Positions 56,843 through 64,000 of a stretch of 64,000 nt of DNA are shown here, one piece after another (the first letter of the stretch is position 1; every line of letters begins with the position of its first letter). The stretch lies in contig NZ_MUNW01000062.1 of the NCBI RefSeq assembly GCF_002002725.1, forward strand, positions 186,001 to 250,000, read 5' to 3'. A program made the translations under genes and the position numbers. The stretch is from Sinorhizobium sp. A49 (GTDB lineage: Bacteria; Pseudomonadota; Alphaproteobacteria; Rhizobiales; Rhizobiaceae). Under the pieces are notes generated by a model, which saw nothing but the letters and a program-made list of their open reading frames with translations, did not search any database and was not told where the DNA came from.

Positions 56843-57421
56843 TCAACCGATCTTGATAACTGTGTCGGAAACGAACGAGAAGGTCGGCACGGGGAGGTTT
56901 TCCGGCGCCGGACCTTTACGGATTCGGCCAGCCGTATCGTAGTGCGAACCGTGGCAGGGACAGAACCAGCCACCGAAATCACCGGCCTGACCAAGCGGCA
57001 CGCAGCCGAGATGGGTGCAGGAGCCGATCATAACGATCCAGTTTTCCTTGCCTTCGCCGGCGGAGCGATCGAGATCGTTCGCCTCGGCGTCGGTCGGAAG
57101 GTTGGCGTTGCGTGCAACCGGGTCCTTGAGGTCGGCAAGAGCGACCGCCTTGGCCTCTTCCACTTCCTTCTCGGTGCGGTTGCGGATGAAGATCGGCTTG
57201 CCGCGCCATTTGGCCGTCAGCGACATGCCGGCCTGAAGGCTCGACACATCGACCTCGATCGAGGCGAGCGCAAGCGTCGAGGCATCCGGACGCATCTGGT
57301 CGATGAATGGCCAAGCGACCGCGCCGGCGCCAACGACGCCCGCCATGCCGGTGGCCAGGTAAAGAAAATCGCGGCGAGTGGGCTCGCCCGAGGTCTCGCT
57401 TGAAATGTCGTGTTCGCTCAC
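56843..57421 (-). CDS. petA: Rieske iron-sulfur subunit of the bc1 complex
   Basis: A 192-residue protein with a twin-arginine signal-anchor ([21 protein letters not shown]). Cluster ligands are C135-T-H137-L-G-C140 and C154-P-C156-H157-G-S-H. First gene of petABC. A CRP/FNR-type palindrome lies about 70 bp upstream of its start. Confidence 0.96.
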   Translation of the reverse strand: MSEHDISSETSGEPTRRDFLYLATGMAGVVGAGAVAWPFIDQMRPDASTLALASIEVDVSSLQAGMSLTAKWRGKPIFIRNRTEKEVEEAKAVALADLKDPVARNANLPTDAEANDLDRSAGEGKENWIVMIGSCTHLGCVPLGQAGDFGGWFCPCHGSHYDTAGRIRKGPAPENLPVPTFSFVSDTVIKIG

Positions 57422-57490
57422 GGCTGAACCATCCTCTCACGCAATGTTGCGGAAACCGCATCCGCCCAGCGAGATCCCTGCCCTTGCGGT

Positions 57491-57504
57491 TTGACCTAGG
57501 TCAA
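57491..57504. promoter_or_regulatory. Perfect palindrome TTGACCTAGGTCAA upstream of petABC (CRP/FNR-type)
   Basis: TTGA-N6-TCAA is the core of FNR/FixK/DNR-family boxes. It is centred about 76 bp upstream of the petA start codon, within the 350-bp region before petA. The rest of that region (to 57773) has no gene I can support. Confidence 0.6.
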
Positions 57505-57773
57505 GGAAACACGCCCAATCAAAGTGCTGGCACCTTGGCCGGCTTGCTGTCGCAAACACGTTTTCGGCGCCAGAATCCGTAAAGTTCTGCGCGCGCACGG
57601 CTCGCAGATTCCCCGTCAATCCGGCGCGTTCTATGCTTGATCGCAAATTATGTCCAGCCTTGACAAGGGTGGGTGGGCAGATTGTCGCGGGGAAAAGCGC
57701 GGCCAATTGGCACAAGGACTTGACGGTTTGCGTTGCCGCCGTCGGACCACCTTGAAAAGGCAGTTGGGCTGCC

Positions 57774-59639
57774 CTACTCCGCCGCCTCTTCGCGCGCCAG
57801 AAACCCGCCCGATTGCCGCGACCAGAGATCGGCGTAAAGACCGCCTCGGGAGATCAGTTCGGCGTGGGTTCCGTCCTCGACGATCCGACCCTTGTCCATG
57901 ACGACGAGTCGGTCGAGCGCGGCGATCGTCGACAACCGGTGCGCGATGGCCAGAACCGTCTTACCCTGCATCAGCCGGTCGAGATTGGACTGGATCGCCG
58001 CTTCCACTTCGGAATCGAGCGCCGAGGTTGCCTCGTCGAGAACGAGGATCGGCGCATCCTTGAGCATGACACGCGCAATGGCGATACGCTGCCTCTGTCC
58101 GCCCGAAAGCTTGACGCCGCGCTCGCCGACATGGGCATCAAAACTCTTGCGGCCGCGCTGGTCCTCGAGGTCCAGGATAAACTCGTACGCCTCGGCCTTC
58201 TCGGCCGCCATGATCAGTTGTTCATCTGTCGCATCCGGGTGCCCGAAGAGAATATTGTCGCGGATGGAGCGGTGCAGAAGCGATGTGTCCTGGCTGACCA
58301 TGCCGACCTGCGCGCGCAGCGATTCCTGCTTCACCGTCGAAATATCCTGGCCGTCGATCAGGATGCGCCCGCCCTCGAGATCGTAGAACCGCAGAAGCAG
58401 GTTGACGAGCGTCGACTTGCCAGCGCCCGAACGGCCGACGATGCCAACTTTCTCTCCTGGACGAATGACCAGGGAGAAGTCGTCGATGACGCCTGCACCC
58501 TTGCCATAGTGAAACTTGACATGCTCGAAGCGGATCTCCGGCTCGCTGACAGACAGCTCCTTCGCACCCGGTTGGTCGACAAGGCCGATCGGCTGGGAGA
58601 CGAGCTCGGCCGAATTCTGGATCGTGCCGATGTTTCGCATGATCGAGTTGAACTGCGTCATCATCCGCCCGAGCAGCATGTTGAGCCTGAGCACCAGTGC
58701 CAACGTAAAGGCGACTGCGCCCGAACTGATAGAGCCGCCTAGCCAAAGGTGAATGGCGTAGATTGCGATCGCCGCGATCATCATGCCTGACAGAAGCGCC
58801 AGCGAGGCGCGCACCGCCGTCAACAGCCGCGTGAATGGAATGACCGCCCGCTGGAAGCGATCGAAGCCGGCGCGGATATAGCGATCGTTCTCGTCGTCGC
58901 GGCCGAACAGCTTCAATGTCTGGATGTTCGAATAGGCATCGACCATGCGCCCGTTCAGCATCGAGGCCATTTCGGCGGTATCGCGCGCGTGCTTGCGGAT
59001 GCGCGGAACGAAGTAGCGCGCCAGCGCCAGGAAGATGACGATCCAGAACGCGACCATCGCCGCCAGCCGCCAGTCGAGCTGGGCAACCAGCGCCATTGTC
59101 GAGGCGGTGTAAATGACGATGAACCAGACGACCTGCAGCAGCGACACGATCAGATCGCTGGTCGCCTGCGCGCCCGACCAGACCTTTGTCACGATCCGGC
59201 CTGAAAAATCGTTCTGGAAGAAGGACAGCGATTGCCGAGCGACGTGCGTGTAGGACTGCCAGCGCACCAGATTGAGGAATCCGGTGATGATCGACTGCTC
59301 CTCGACGAGTGCTGCCAGCGACACCGCGACGAAGCGGAACACCAGCACTGTCAGCAACATGAACAGCAGTTCGGGGCCATTGGCGGAAATCAATCCACTC
59401 CATCCGGCCTCCGGCTTCACCGTATCGAGCAGATCAACCAGTCGCCCGACGAAGTAAAAGAGCCCGGCTTCCAGCATGGCGACAAGACCGCCGAGGATGG
59501 CCATGGCCAGAAACGGCCCCTTGGCCTGGCGGGCATAGAACCAGGCGAAAGCCCACAACGATTTCGGCGGCTGCAATCGCTCCCGCGGCGCAAACGGCTT
59601 GATCCAGTTCTCGAAGATGCTGACGATGGCGCTGAGCAT
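57774..59639 (-). CDS. ABC exporter half-transporter (membrane and ATPase domains fused)
   Basis: A 621-residue type-1 exporter: six membrane helices (about residues 30-330) and a C-terminal ATPase with Walker A GRSGAGKST, signature LSGGQRQRIAIAR, Walker B ILVLDEATSALDSE and switch His in AIAHRLS. All catalytic residues are intact. I chose the start MLSAIVSIFENW at 59639; an upstream ATG at 59696 is possible. The paralogue at 59759 lies 119 bp upstream, and both share PPKSL near the N-terminus, so they may form a heterodimer. Confidence 0.9.
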   Translation of the reverse strand: MLSAIVSIFENWIKPFAPRERLQPPKSLWAFAWFYARQAKGPFLAMAILGGLVAMLEAGLFYFVGRLVDLLDTVKPEAGWSGLISANGPELLFMLLTVLVFRFVAVSLAALVEEQSIITGFLNLVRWQSYTHVARQSLSFFQNDFSGRIVTKVWSGAQATSDLIVSLLQVVWFIVIYTASTMALVAQLDWRLAAMVAFWIVIFLALARYFVPRIRKHARDTAEMASMLNGRMVDAYSNIQTLKLFGRDDENDRYIRAGFDRFQRAVIPFTRLLTAVRASLALLSGMMIAAIAIYAIHLWLGGSISSGAVAFTLALVLRLNMLLGRMMTQFNSIMRNIGTIQNSAELVSQPIGLVDQPGAKELSVSEPEIRFEHVKFHYGKGAGVIDDFSLVIRPGEKVGIVGRSGAGKSTLVNLLLRFYDLEGGRILIDGQDISTVKQESLRAQVGMVSQDTSLLHRSIRDNILFGHPDATDEQLIMAAEKAEAYEFILDLEDQRGRKSFDAHVGERGVKLSGGQRQRIAIARVMLKDAPILVLDEATSALDSEVEAAIQSNLDRLMQGKTVLAIAHRLSTIAALDRLVVMDKGRIVEDGTHAELISRGGLYADLWSRQSGGFLAREEAAE

Positions 59640-59758
59640 GGTTCCGATATAGGCGGTTCGGCGATAACAGCAATCGGTTTCCACCATTGGGCGCATTACA
59701 AATGCGTAACGTCAAGTCTGGAGTCCCGCCGCCGTATGAGCGGCGGGACTTTGGCGGA

Positions 59759-61612
59759 TCACTCCGCCGCTTCTTCTTTCTCGGTATCGTCGGCGATGAA
59801 ACCGCCCGACTGGCGTGACCAGAGGTCGGCGTAAAGGCCGCCCTTAGCCACGAGTTCGGCATGCGAACCGGTTTCGACGATCCGGCCGGCCTCGAGGATG
59901 ACCAGTCGGTCCATTTCCGTCAGCGTTGACAGGCGATGGGCGATCGCAATCACCGTCTTACCGGCCATCAGCGCGAACAGGTTCTCCTGGATCGCCTGCT
60001 CGACTTCGGAATCGAGCGCTGATGTCGCCTCGTCGAGGACCAGGATCGGTGCGTCCTTGAGGAAGACACGGGCAATAGCGATGCGCTGACGCTGGCCGCC
60101 GGAGAGCTTGACGCCCCTTTCGCCGACCTGGGCATCGAGCCCCTTGCGCCCCTGGTTGTCCTCAAGCGCCTGGATGAACTCCCAGGCGTTCGCTCGCTTC
60201 GCTGCCGCCGTGATCGCCTCGTCGTCCGCTTCCGGATGTCCATAGGCGATGTTGTCGCGGATGGAGCGATGCAGCAGCGAGGTGTCCTGCGTCACGACGC
60301 CGATCTGGGCACGCAGGCTATCCTGCGTGACTGTAGCGATATCCTTGCCGTCGATCCGGATTGCGCCCGATTCCACGTCATAGAACCGCAACAGCAGGTT
60401 CATCAGCGTCGTCTTGCCGGCGCCGGAACGACCGACCAGGCCGATCTTCTCGCCCGGCTTGATGTCGAGCGACAGGTGATCGATGACGCCTTTCGCCTTA
60501 CCGTAATGGAAGCGAACGTTGTCGTAGGTGATCGCACCTTTGTCAGCCTTGAGCGCCTTGGCATCCGGCTCGTCGACGATGTCGTGTGCCTTCGTCATCA
60601 TGCCAATGCCGTCATAGACCGTGCCGATGTTCTCGAACAGCGCCGAGACTTCCCACATGATCCATTGCGACATGCCGTTGATGCGCATGGCGAGACCGAC
60701 GGCGATCGCGATCGCGCCGACCGAGATGGCGCTTGTCAGCCACAGGTGAATGCCGAGCGCGCCGATGGCAAACAGCGCGATGCTGTTGTTGGCATAGACC
60801 AGCACATGGAACAGCGTCACCTTGCGCATCTGACGATGCACGGTTTTGAGGAAGCCATCCATGCCGGCGCGCGCGTAGGTTTCCTCGCGGCCCGCGTGCG
60901 AGAACAGCTTGACCGTGCCGATGTTGGTGTAGCTGTCGACGATACGGCCCGTCATCATCGACCGTGCGTCCGCCTGCTCCTTGGAGATCTTCTGCAGTCG
61001 CGGGACGAAGTAGCCGACGATGCAGATGTAGATCACCAGCCAGACAGCGAGCGGCGTCACCAGCCGCCAGTCGGCGGCGGCAACGACAATCAGCATCGTG
61101 ACGAAGTAGCTGACGACATAGACGAAGACGTCGAGGATCTTCATCACCGTTTCGCGAACAGCAAGCGAGGTCTGCATGACCTTGGTCGCGACGCGGCCGG
61201 CAAACTCGTTGGCGAAGAACGTCATGCTCTGGCGCAGCAGATAGCGGTGCATCTGCCAGCGCGCGATCATCGGGTAATTGCCGAGCAGCACCTGGTGCAT
61301 GATCAGTGAATCGATTGCCACCAGCAGCGGCAGGCCGATCAGGACCAGGCCGCCCATCCAGATGAGCCTGTGGCCCTCCGCTTCGAGGAAGGTGTCGCGA
61401 TTGGCGCTTGACAGCCAGTCGACCATGTTTCCGAGAAACTGGAACAGCGCCACTTCGCCGATGGCGATCAACATGGTGCAGACCGACATGATCAGCAACC
61501 ACGGAACTGCGGGCTTGGAATAGTGCCAGCAGAAACCGAAAAGGCTTTTCGGCGGAAGAACGGGCTCTTCCGTCGGATAGGGATTGAGGCGGGATTCAAA
61601 CCAGCCAAACAT
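59759..61612 (-). CDS. ABC exporter half-transporter (paralogue of the next gene)
   Basis: A 617-residue type-1 exporter beginning MFGWFESRLNPYPTEEP. It has the same layout as its neighbour: six helices, then Walker A GRSGAGKTT, LSGGQRQRIAIAR, ILVLDEATSALDSE and AIAHRLS. The C-termini of both (GGLYADLWSRQSGGF) are nearly identical. The substrate (lipid, drug or peptide) cannot be inferred. Confidence 0.9.
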   Translation of the reverse strand: MFGWFESRLNPYPTEEPVLPPKSLFGFCWHYSKPAVPWLLIMSVCTMLIAIGEVALFQFLGNMVDWLSSANRDTFLEAEGHRLIWMGGLVLIGLPLLVAIDSLIMHQVLLGNYPMIARWQMHRYLLRQSMTFFANEFAGRVATKVMQTSLAVRETVMKILDVFVYVVSYFVTMLIVVAAADWRLVTPLAVWLVIYICIVGYFVPRLQKISKEQADARSMMTGRIVDSYTNIGTVKLFSHAGREETYARAGMDGFLKTVHRQMRKVTLFHVLVYANNSIALFAIGALGIHLWLTSAISVGAIAIAVGLAMRINGMSQWIMWEVSALFENIGTVYDGIGMMTKAHDIVDEPDAKALKADKGAITYDNVRFHYGKAKGVIDHLSLDIKPGEKIGLVGRSGAGKTTLMNLLLRFYDVESGAIRIDGKDIATVTQDSLRAQIGVVTQDTSLLHRSIRDNIAYGHPEADDEAITAAAKRANAWEFIQALEDNQGRKGLDAQVGERGVKLSGGQRQRIAIARVFLKDAPILVLDEATSALDSEVEQAIQENLFALMAGKTVIAIAHRLSTLTEMDRLVILEAGRIVETGSHAELVAKGGLYADLWSRQSGGFIADDTEKEEAAE

Positions 61613-62236
61613 TGTCTTGCTCCTTCAGAGTATTTTGAAGGAAGGCGGGTATCTAACCCGCATTCTTTATCGTGAAAATTTCAGTCCGGAAATGCTGTCC
61701 CGCAAAAGCGGGTCTATCTTCCGGAGTTCCGGAAGCGCGCATAAATCTCTTGAAAGATAGGTCGCGGAACCGGTTAGGCCAAACGGTGGCCCATCACTCC
61801 AGGAAGGCGTGTCAACATCAATATCGTCATCATTGCCTCCGTCGGTTCGCGTTGAAGAGAGGTTCTGTCTACCTCTATTCGCGCGGACATGCCAGATTGT
61901 CGCAGGCACTTTCTTGCCTGTTTTTTCATCGGCCAGTCGGATGTTGCCCATTCGGCACAGATTAGCGACCACAAAATCAGCACGAATGCGGACGGGATCG
62001 GTGGGAAGCGCGACGCGAAACGGATCGACCAAGGTCTTGGCATGGCCGCTACGAAGCTTGTATTGGCTCATGCATTCAGCGCGTTCGCTTTGCGCCACCT
62101 TTCGCTGCGCGTGCTCGCCGTCAACGTGCGCGAGGCGGTGGTGATCGGTGGCGAATGGCACGACGACATGATGACTGAGATACCCGCGTCCGAGTTCTCC
62201 GGACCAAAAGATACGCCGCAAGGAAAGTAACCCGAC
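61613..62236. other. 620-bp region upstream of trmL
   Basis: No gene with clear family membership. A minus-strand frame of 134 codons (61667-62071) is listed separately with low confidence. The opposite strand also has a 113-codon frame (61889-62230) with no family resemblance. Confidence 0.4.
61667..62071 (-). CDS. Hypothetical protein, weakly supported
   Basis: A 134-residue frame from ATG 62071 (MSQYKLRSGHAKTLVDPFRV). The first half has codon third positions typical of the neighbours and a plausible folded segment (DFVVANLCRMGNIRLADEKTG). The second half is low-complexity and less codon-like. No ribosome binding site is visible, and I do not recognise a family. It could be a remnant or a real small gene. 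Confidence 0.3.
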   Translation of the reverse strand: MSQYKLRSGHAKTLVDPFRVALPTDPVRIRADFVVANLCRMGNIRLADEKTGKKVPATIWHVRANRGRQNLSSTRTDGGNDDDIDVDTPSWSDGPPFGLTGSATYLSRDLCALPELRKIDPLLRDSISGLKFSR

Positions 62237-62698
62237 GTGAGTGACCTTCGCATCGCCCTCTACCAGCCCGATATCCCGGGTAACACCGGCACGATCCTGC
62301 GTCTCGCCGCCTGCCTTGGCCTTGCCGTCGATGTCATCGAGCCTGCAGGGTTCGACCTTTCCGACCGCAACCTCAAGCGGGCCGGTATGGACTACATCGC
62401 CTCCGTCGCCCTCACCCGTCACGTCAACTGGGAGCGGTTTGAGGCGTGGCGGGCACCGACCGGGAGAAGGCTGGTGCTCGCCTCGACCAAGGCTGCCGAA
62501 CCCTACACCCGTTTCGAATTCCGACCGGACGATATCCTGCTCTTCGGGCGCGAAAGCGCCGGTGTACCAGACCATGTGCATGATCGCGCGGAAGGCCGCA
62601 TCCTCATCCCGATGGCGGAGGGGCAACGTTCGTTGAACGTCGCCATTTCTGCCGCCATGATCGCCGGTGAGGCCATCCGGCAAGTGCAACTGCTCTGA
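62237..62698 (+). CDS. trmL: tRNA (cytidine(34)-2'-O)-methyltransferase
   Basis: A 153-residue SPOUT methyltransferase starting at GTG 62237 with AAGGAAAG upstream. Motifs: LYQPDIPGNTGTILRLAAC, ILLFGRESAGVPDHVHD and SLNVAISAAMIAGEA, typical of TrmL, which methylates the wobble nucleotide of tRNA-Leu isoacceptors. It stands alone, downstream of the ABC pair and on the opposite strand. Confidence 0.93.
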   Translation: MSDLRIALYQPDIPGNTGTILRLAACLGLAVDVIEPAGFDLSDRNLKRAGMDYIASVALTRHVNWERFEAWRAPTGRRLVLASTKAAEPYTRFEFRPDDILLFGRESAGVPDHVHDRAEGRILIPMAEGQRSLNVAISAAMIAGEAIRQVQLL

Positions 62699-62772
62699 AA
62701 AACCGGGCATGACGCAGCCTCGCTATTTCTGATGGATTGCTATGGGCGCCGCCGACGGCAGCGCCCGCAAAA

Positions 62773-63348
62773 TCAGGCGGCGACCTCGTTGTAGGGCGTC
62801 GCCTTGCGCGCCTGCTTCAAGGTTCGCCCCCACCAGATGAGCCGATCCATCATCAGGAACAGCGGTGCGCGCATCTCCTCGGGTTTATAGAGGTTGCCGG
62901 CCGCATCGAATTTCGACCAGGCCTTGGCAAACTGCACGCCGTCGCGCAGCGTCACCGCGTGCAACTCGCCGAAAACCTGGCGCAGCTGCTCGACGGCGCG
63001 GATGCCGCCGGATGCGCCGCCGTAGGAGACGAAGGCAACGGGTTTGGCATGCCATGGCTCGTAGACCGAATCGATCAGTTCCTTCAGCGCGGCCGGATAG
63101 CCGTGATTGTATTCCGGAGTCACCACCAGGAAGGCGTCCGCTTCGGCCACCTTGCGCTCGAGCCATTCGCCGGGATTGACAGCTGCACCGACGCCGCGCG
63201 AGGCCCTCAGCCGTGCCGGATCGATCACCGTGAGATTGAAGACGGCTGAATCCGAAATCTCGCGGATCAGCCAGCTGGCGACCGTATCGCAGAAGCGTCC
63301 CTGCCGGGCGCTGCCGTAGATCACTGCTAGCGTCATTTTCTCTGTCAT
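62773..63348 (-). CDS. NAD(P)H-dependent FMN reductase
   Basis: A 191-residue flavodoxin-fold protein. The FMN phosphate loop is GSARQGRFCDTVASW and the TPEYNHGYPAALKELID motif matches the NADPH-dependent FMN reductase family. It probably supplies reduced flavin or reduces quinones under redox stress. AAGGAG precedes the ATG at 63348. A promoter containing a SoxR box drives it; the soxR-like gene is divergent. Confidence 0.9.
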   Translation of the reverse strand: MTEKMTLAVIYGSARQGRFCDTVASWLIREISDSAVFNLTVIDPARLRASRGVGAAVNPGEWLERKVAEADAFLVVTPEYNHGYPAALKELIDSVYEPWHAKPVAFVSYGGASGGIRAVEQLRQVFGELHAVTLRDGVQFAKAWSKFDAAGNLYKPEEMRAPLFLMMDRLIWWGRTLKQARKATPYNEVAA

Positions 63349-63386
63349 GGGGATTTGCTCCTTGTTGTGAATTCCATGGAGCTCAT

Positions 63387-63417
63387 GCTATAAAACCTCA
63401 ACATTAGTTGAGGTCAA
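63387..63417 (-). promoter_or_regulatory. SoxR-type promoter with 19-bp spacer
   Basis: On the minus strand TTGACC (63412-63417), 19 bp, then TATAGC (63387-63392). The long spacer is the hallmark of MerR-family activated promoters. Inside it lies CCTCAA-CATTAG-TTGAGG (63396-63413), matching the E. coli soxbox half-sites and 6-bp spacing. Expected transcript start is about 30 nt upstream of the FMN reductase ATG. Confidence 0.82.
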
Positions 63418-63425
63418 GAGCGGTC

Positions 63426-63905
63426 ATGACGATTGTAAGAAACAGCGAATTGCGACGTGAACTGACCGTCGGCGAAGTCGCGGAACGCAGCGGCGTCGCG
63501 GTTTCCACATTGCATTTCTATGAGGCCAAGGGGCTGATCCGCAGCAACCGCAGCCGCGGCAACCAGCGCCGCTATCCCCGTAGTGTTCTGAGGCGTGTGG
63601 CGGTGATCAAGGTTGCACAGCGAACGGGAATTCCGCTTGCTGAAATCCAGGCGGCGTTGACCGTGCTGCCGGACGACCGGCCCTTGACGGTCCAGGATTG
63701 GGCACGGCTGTCGGAGAGCTGGCACGAGCAGCTGAACGAGCGCATCGCCAGCCTGATGGCGCTGCGCGACCATCTGACAAGCTGTATCGGCTGCGGCTGC
63801 CTTTCGCTCAGGGAATGTCCGCTGCGCAATCCATACGACGTGCTCTCGATGGAAGGCGCCGGCCCGCGGCTGATGGATGCGACGGAAGAGGACGGCCAGC
63901 CCTAA
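63426..63905 (+). CDS. soxR: SoxR redox-sensing transcriptional activator
   Basis: A 159-residue MerR-family protein. The N-terminal winged HTH is LTVGEVAERSGVAVSTLHFYEAKGL. The C-terminal 2Fe-2S ligands are C120, C123, C125 and C131 (CIGCGCLSLREC), the exact SoxR spacing C-x2-C-x-C-x5-C. It senses redox-cycling compounds. No soxS is near; in alphaproteobacteria SoxR usually acts directly on small sets of genes, here probably the divergent FMN reductase. Start 63426; a six-codon longer frame would overlap the operator. Confidence 0.95.
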   Translation: MTIVRNSELRRELTVGEVAERSGVAVSTLHFYEAKGLIRSNRSRGNQRRYPRSVLRRVAVIKVAQRTGIPLAEIQAALTVLPDDRPLTVQDWARLSESWHEQLNERIASLMALRDHLTSCIGCGCLSLRECPLRNPYDVLSMEGAGPRLMDATEEDGQP

Positions 63906-63942
63906 CAGACGCCACGGACCCGAAACGTCCTCGCAGGGGCGT

Positions 63943-64000
63943 CAATCCGCGGTCGGCAGGCGGCGCATGGTGAATTCGATTTCGTCACCATCGAGCTGGC
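63943..64000 (-). CDS. 3' end of a gene continuing beyond the window
   Basis: The minus strand reads in one frame QLDGDEIEFTMRRLPTAD and then TGA at 63943-63945. The amino-acid composition and codon use look coding. The gene and its product cannot be identified from 18 residues. Confidence 0.4.

Noticed and set aside
61889-62230. 113-codon plus-strand frame ending just before trmL
   Set aside because: No family resemblance and it competes with an equally weak minus-strand frame; its end only coincides with the trmL ribosome binding site region.

Overview
The window is chromosomal DNA of a member of the Rhizobiaceae, most likely Sinorhizobium/Ensifer. This rests on protein content and gene order: the ATP synthase zeta inhibitor next to purC-purS-purQ, a one-cysteine DksA, CckA, a growth-pole-ring (GPR/RgsE) giant protein, petABC, and a known rhizobial intergenic repeat family. 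Coding DNA is GC-rich and dense. Nearly everything is core housekeeping. I see no integrase, transposase, phage module, CRISPR array, rRNA or tRNA gene.

Layout. 1-1756 is the 3' part of a PAS-GGDEF-EAL protein. 1.8-10.4 kb is a purine region: zeta inhibitor, purC, purS, purQ, a lipoprotein, a DUF1127 protein divergent from a MocR regulator, purL, then bolA, a small basic ORF and a CGFS glutaredoxin. 10.8-13.4 kb has two tandem Bcr/CflA-type MFS exporters. 13.5-17.0 kb (minus) has an inositol-monophosphatase-family protein, ttcA, glutaminase and rpsD. 17.2-18.2 kb is a divergent MarR/cupin pair around a perfect double operator. 18.3-23.8 kb (minus) has a HerA-like ATPase, murI, trmJ and a FUSC transporter. 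24.0-26.7 kb has icd, a Coq7-like hydroxylase and an AraC/GyrI regulator. 26.9-30.8 kb (minus) is alaS and recA. 31.1-33.0 kb is a pseudouridine catabolic pair. 33.1-37.5 kb has cckA, a FliO-like protein and dksA. 37.9-41.1 kb has a SixA phosphatase and the YcjX/YcjF pair.

41.1-46.1 kb has a decayed cytochrome/molybdo-oxidoreductase remnant, a periplasmic protein, folP-folB-folK, a DUF922 protein, a 2Fe-2S ferredoxin and an Hpt protein. 46.7-53.4 kb is one 6.7 kb gene for the GPR/RgsE-like coiled-coil polar growth protein. It is followed by about 1.2 kb with no convincing gene. 54.6-57.4 kb (minus) is the cytochrome bc1 operon petABC, 57.8-61.6 kb two ABC exporter half-transporters, and 62.2-64.0 kb trmL, a SoxR/FMN-reductase divergent pair and the end of a further gene.

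Functional links visible in the sequence: PurS, PurQ and PurL are the three subunits of bacterial FGAM synthase. BolA and the CGFS glutaredoxin are known iron-sulfur partners. PsuK and PsuG act in sequence on pseudouridine. FolP, FolB and FolK make folate. SoxR probably controls the adjacent flavin reductase through a promoter with a 19-bp spacer. CckA and the GPR-like protein connect cell-cycle signalling with unipolar growth. The strongest candidates for new work are the internal repeat structure of the GPR-like protein, the double MarR operator, the small basic ORF between bolA and grxD, the gene-fusion scar at 41.28 kb, and a possible small RNA ending at 45.2 kb.
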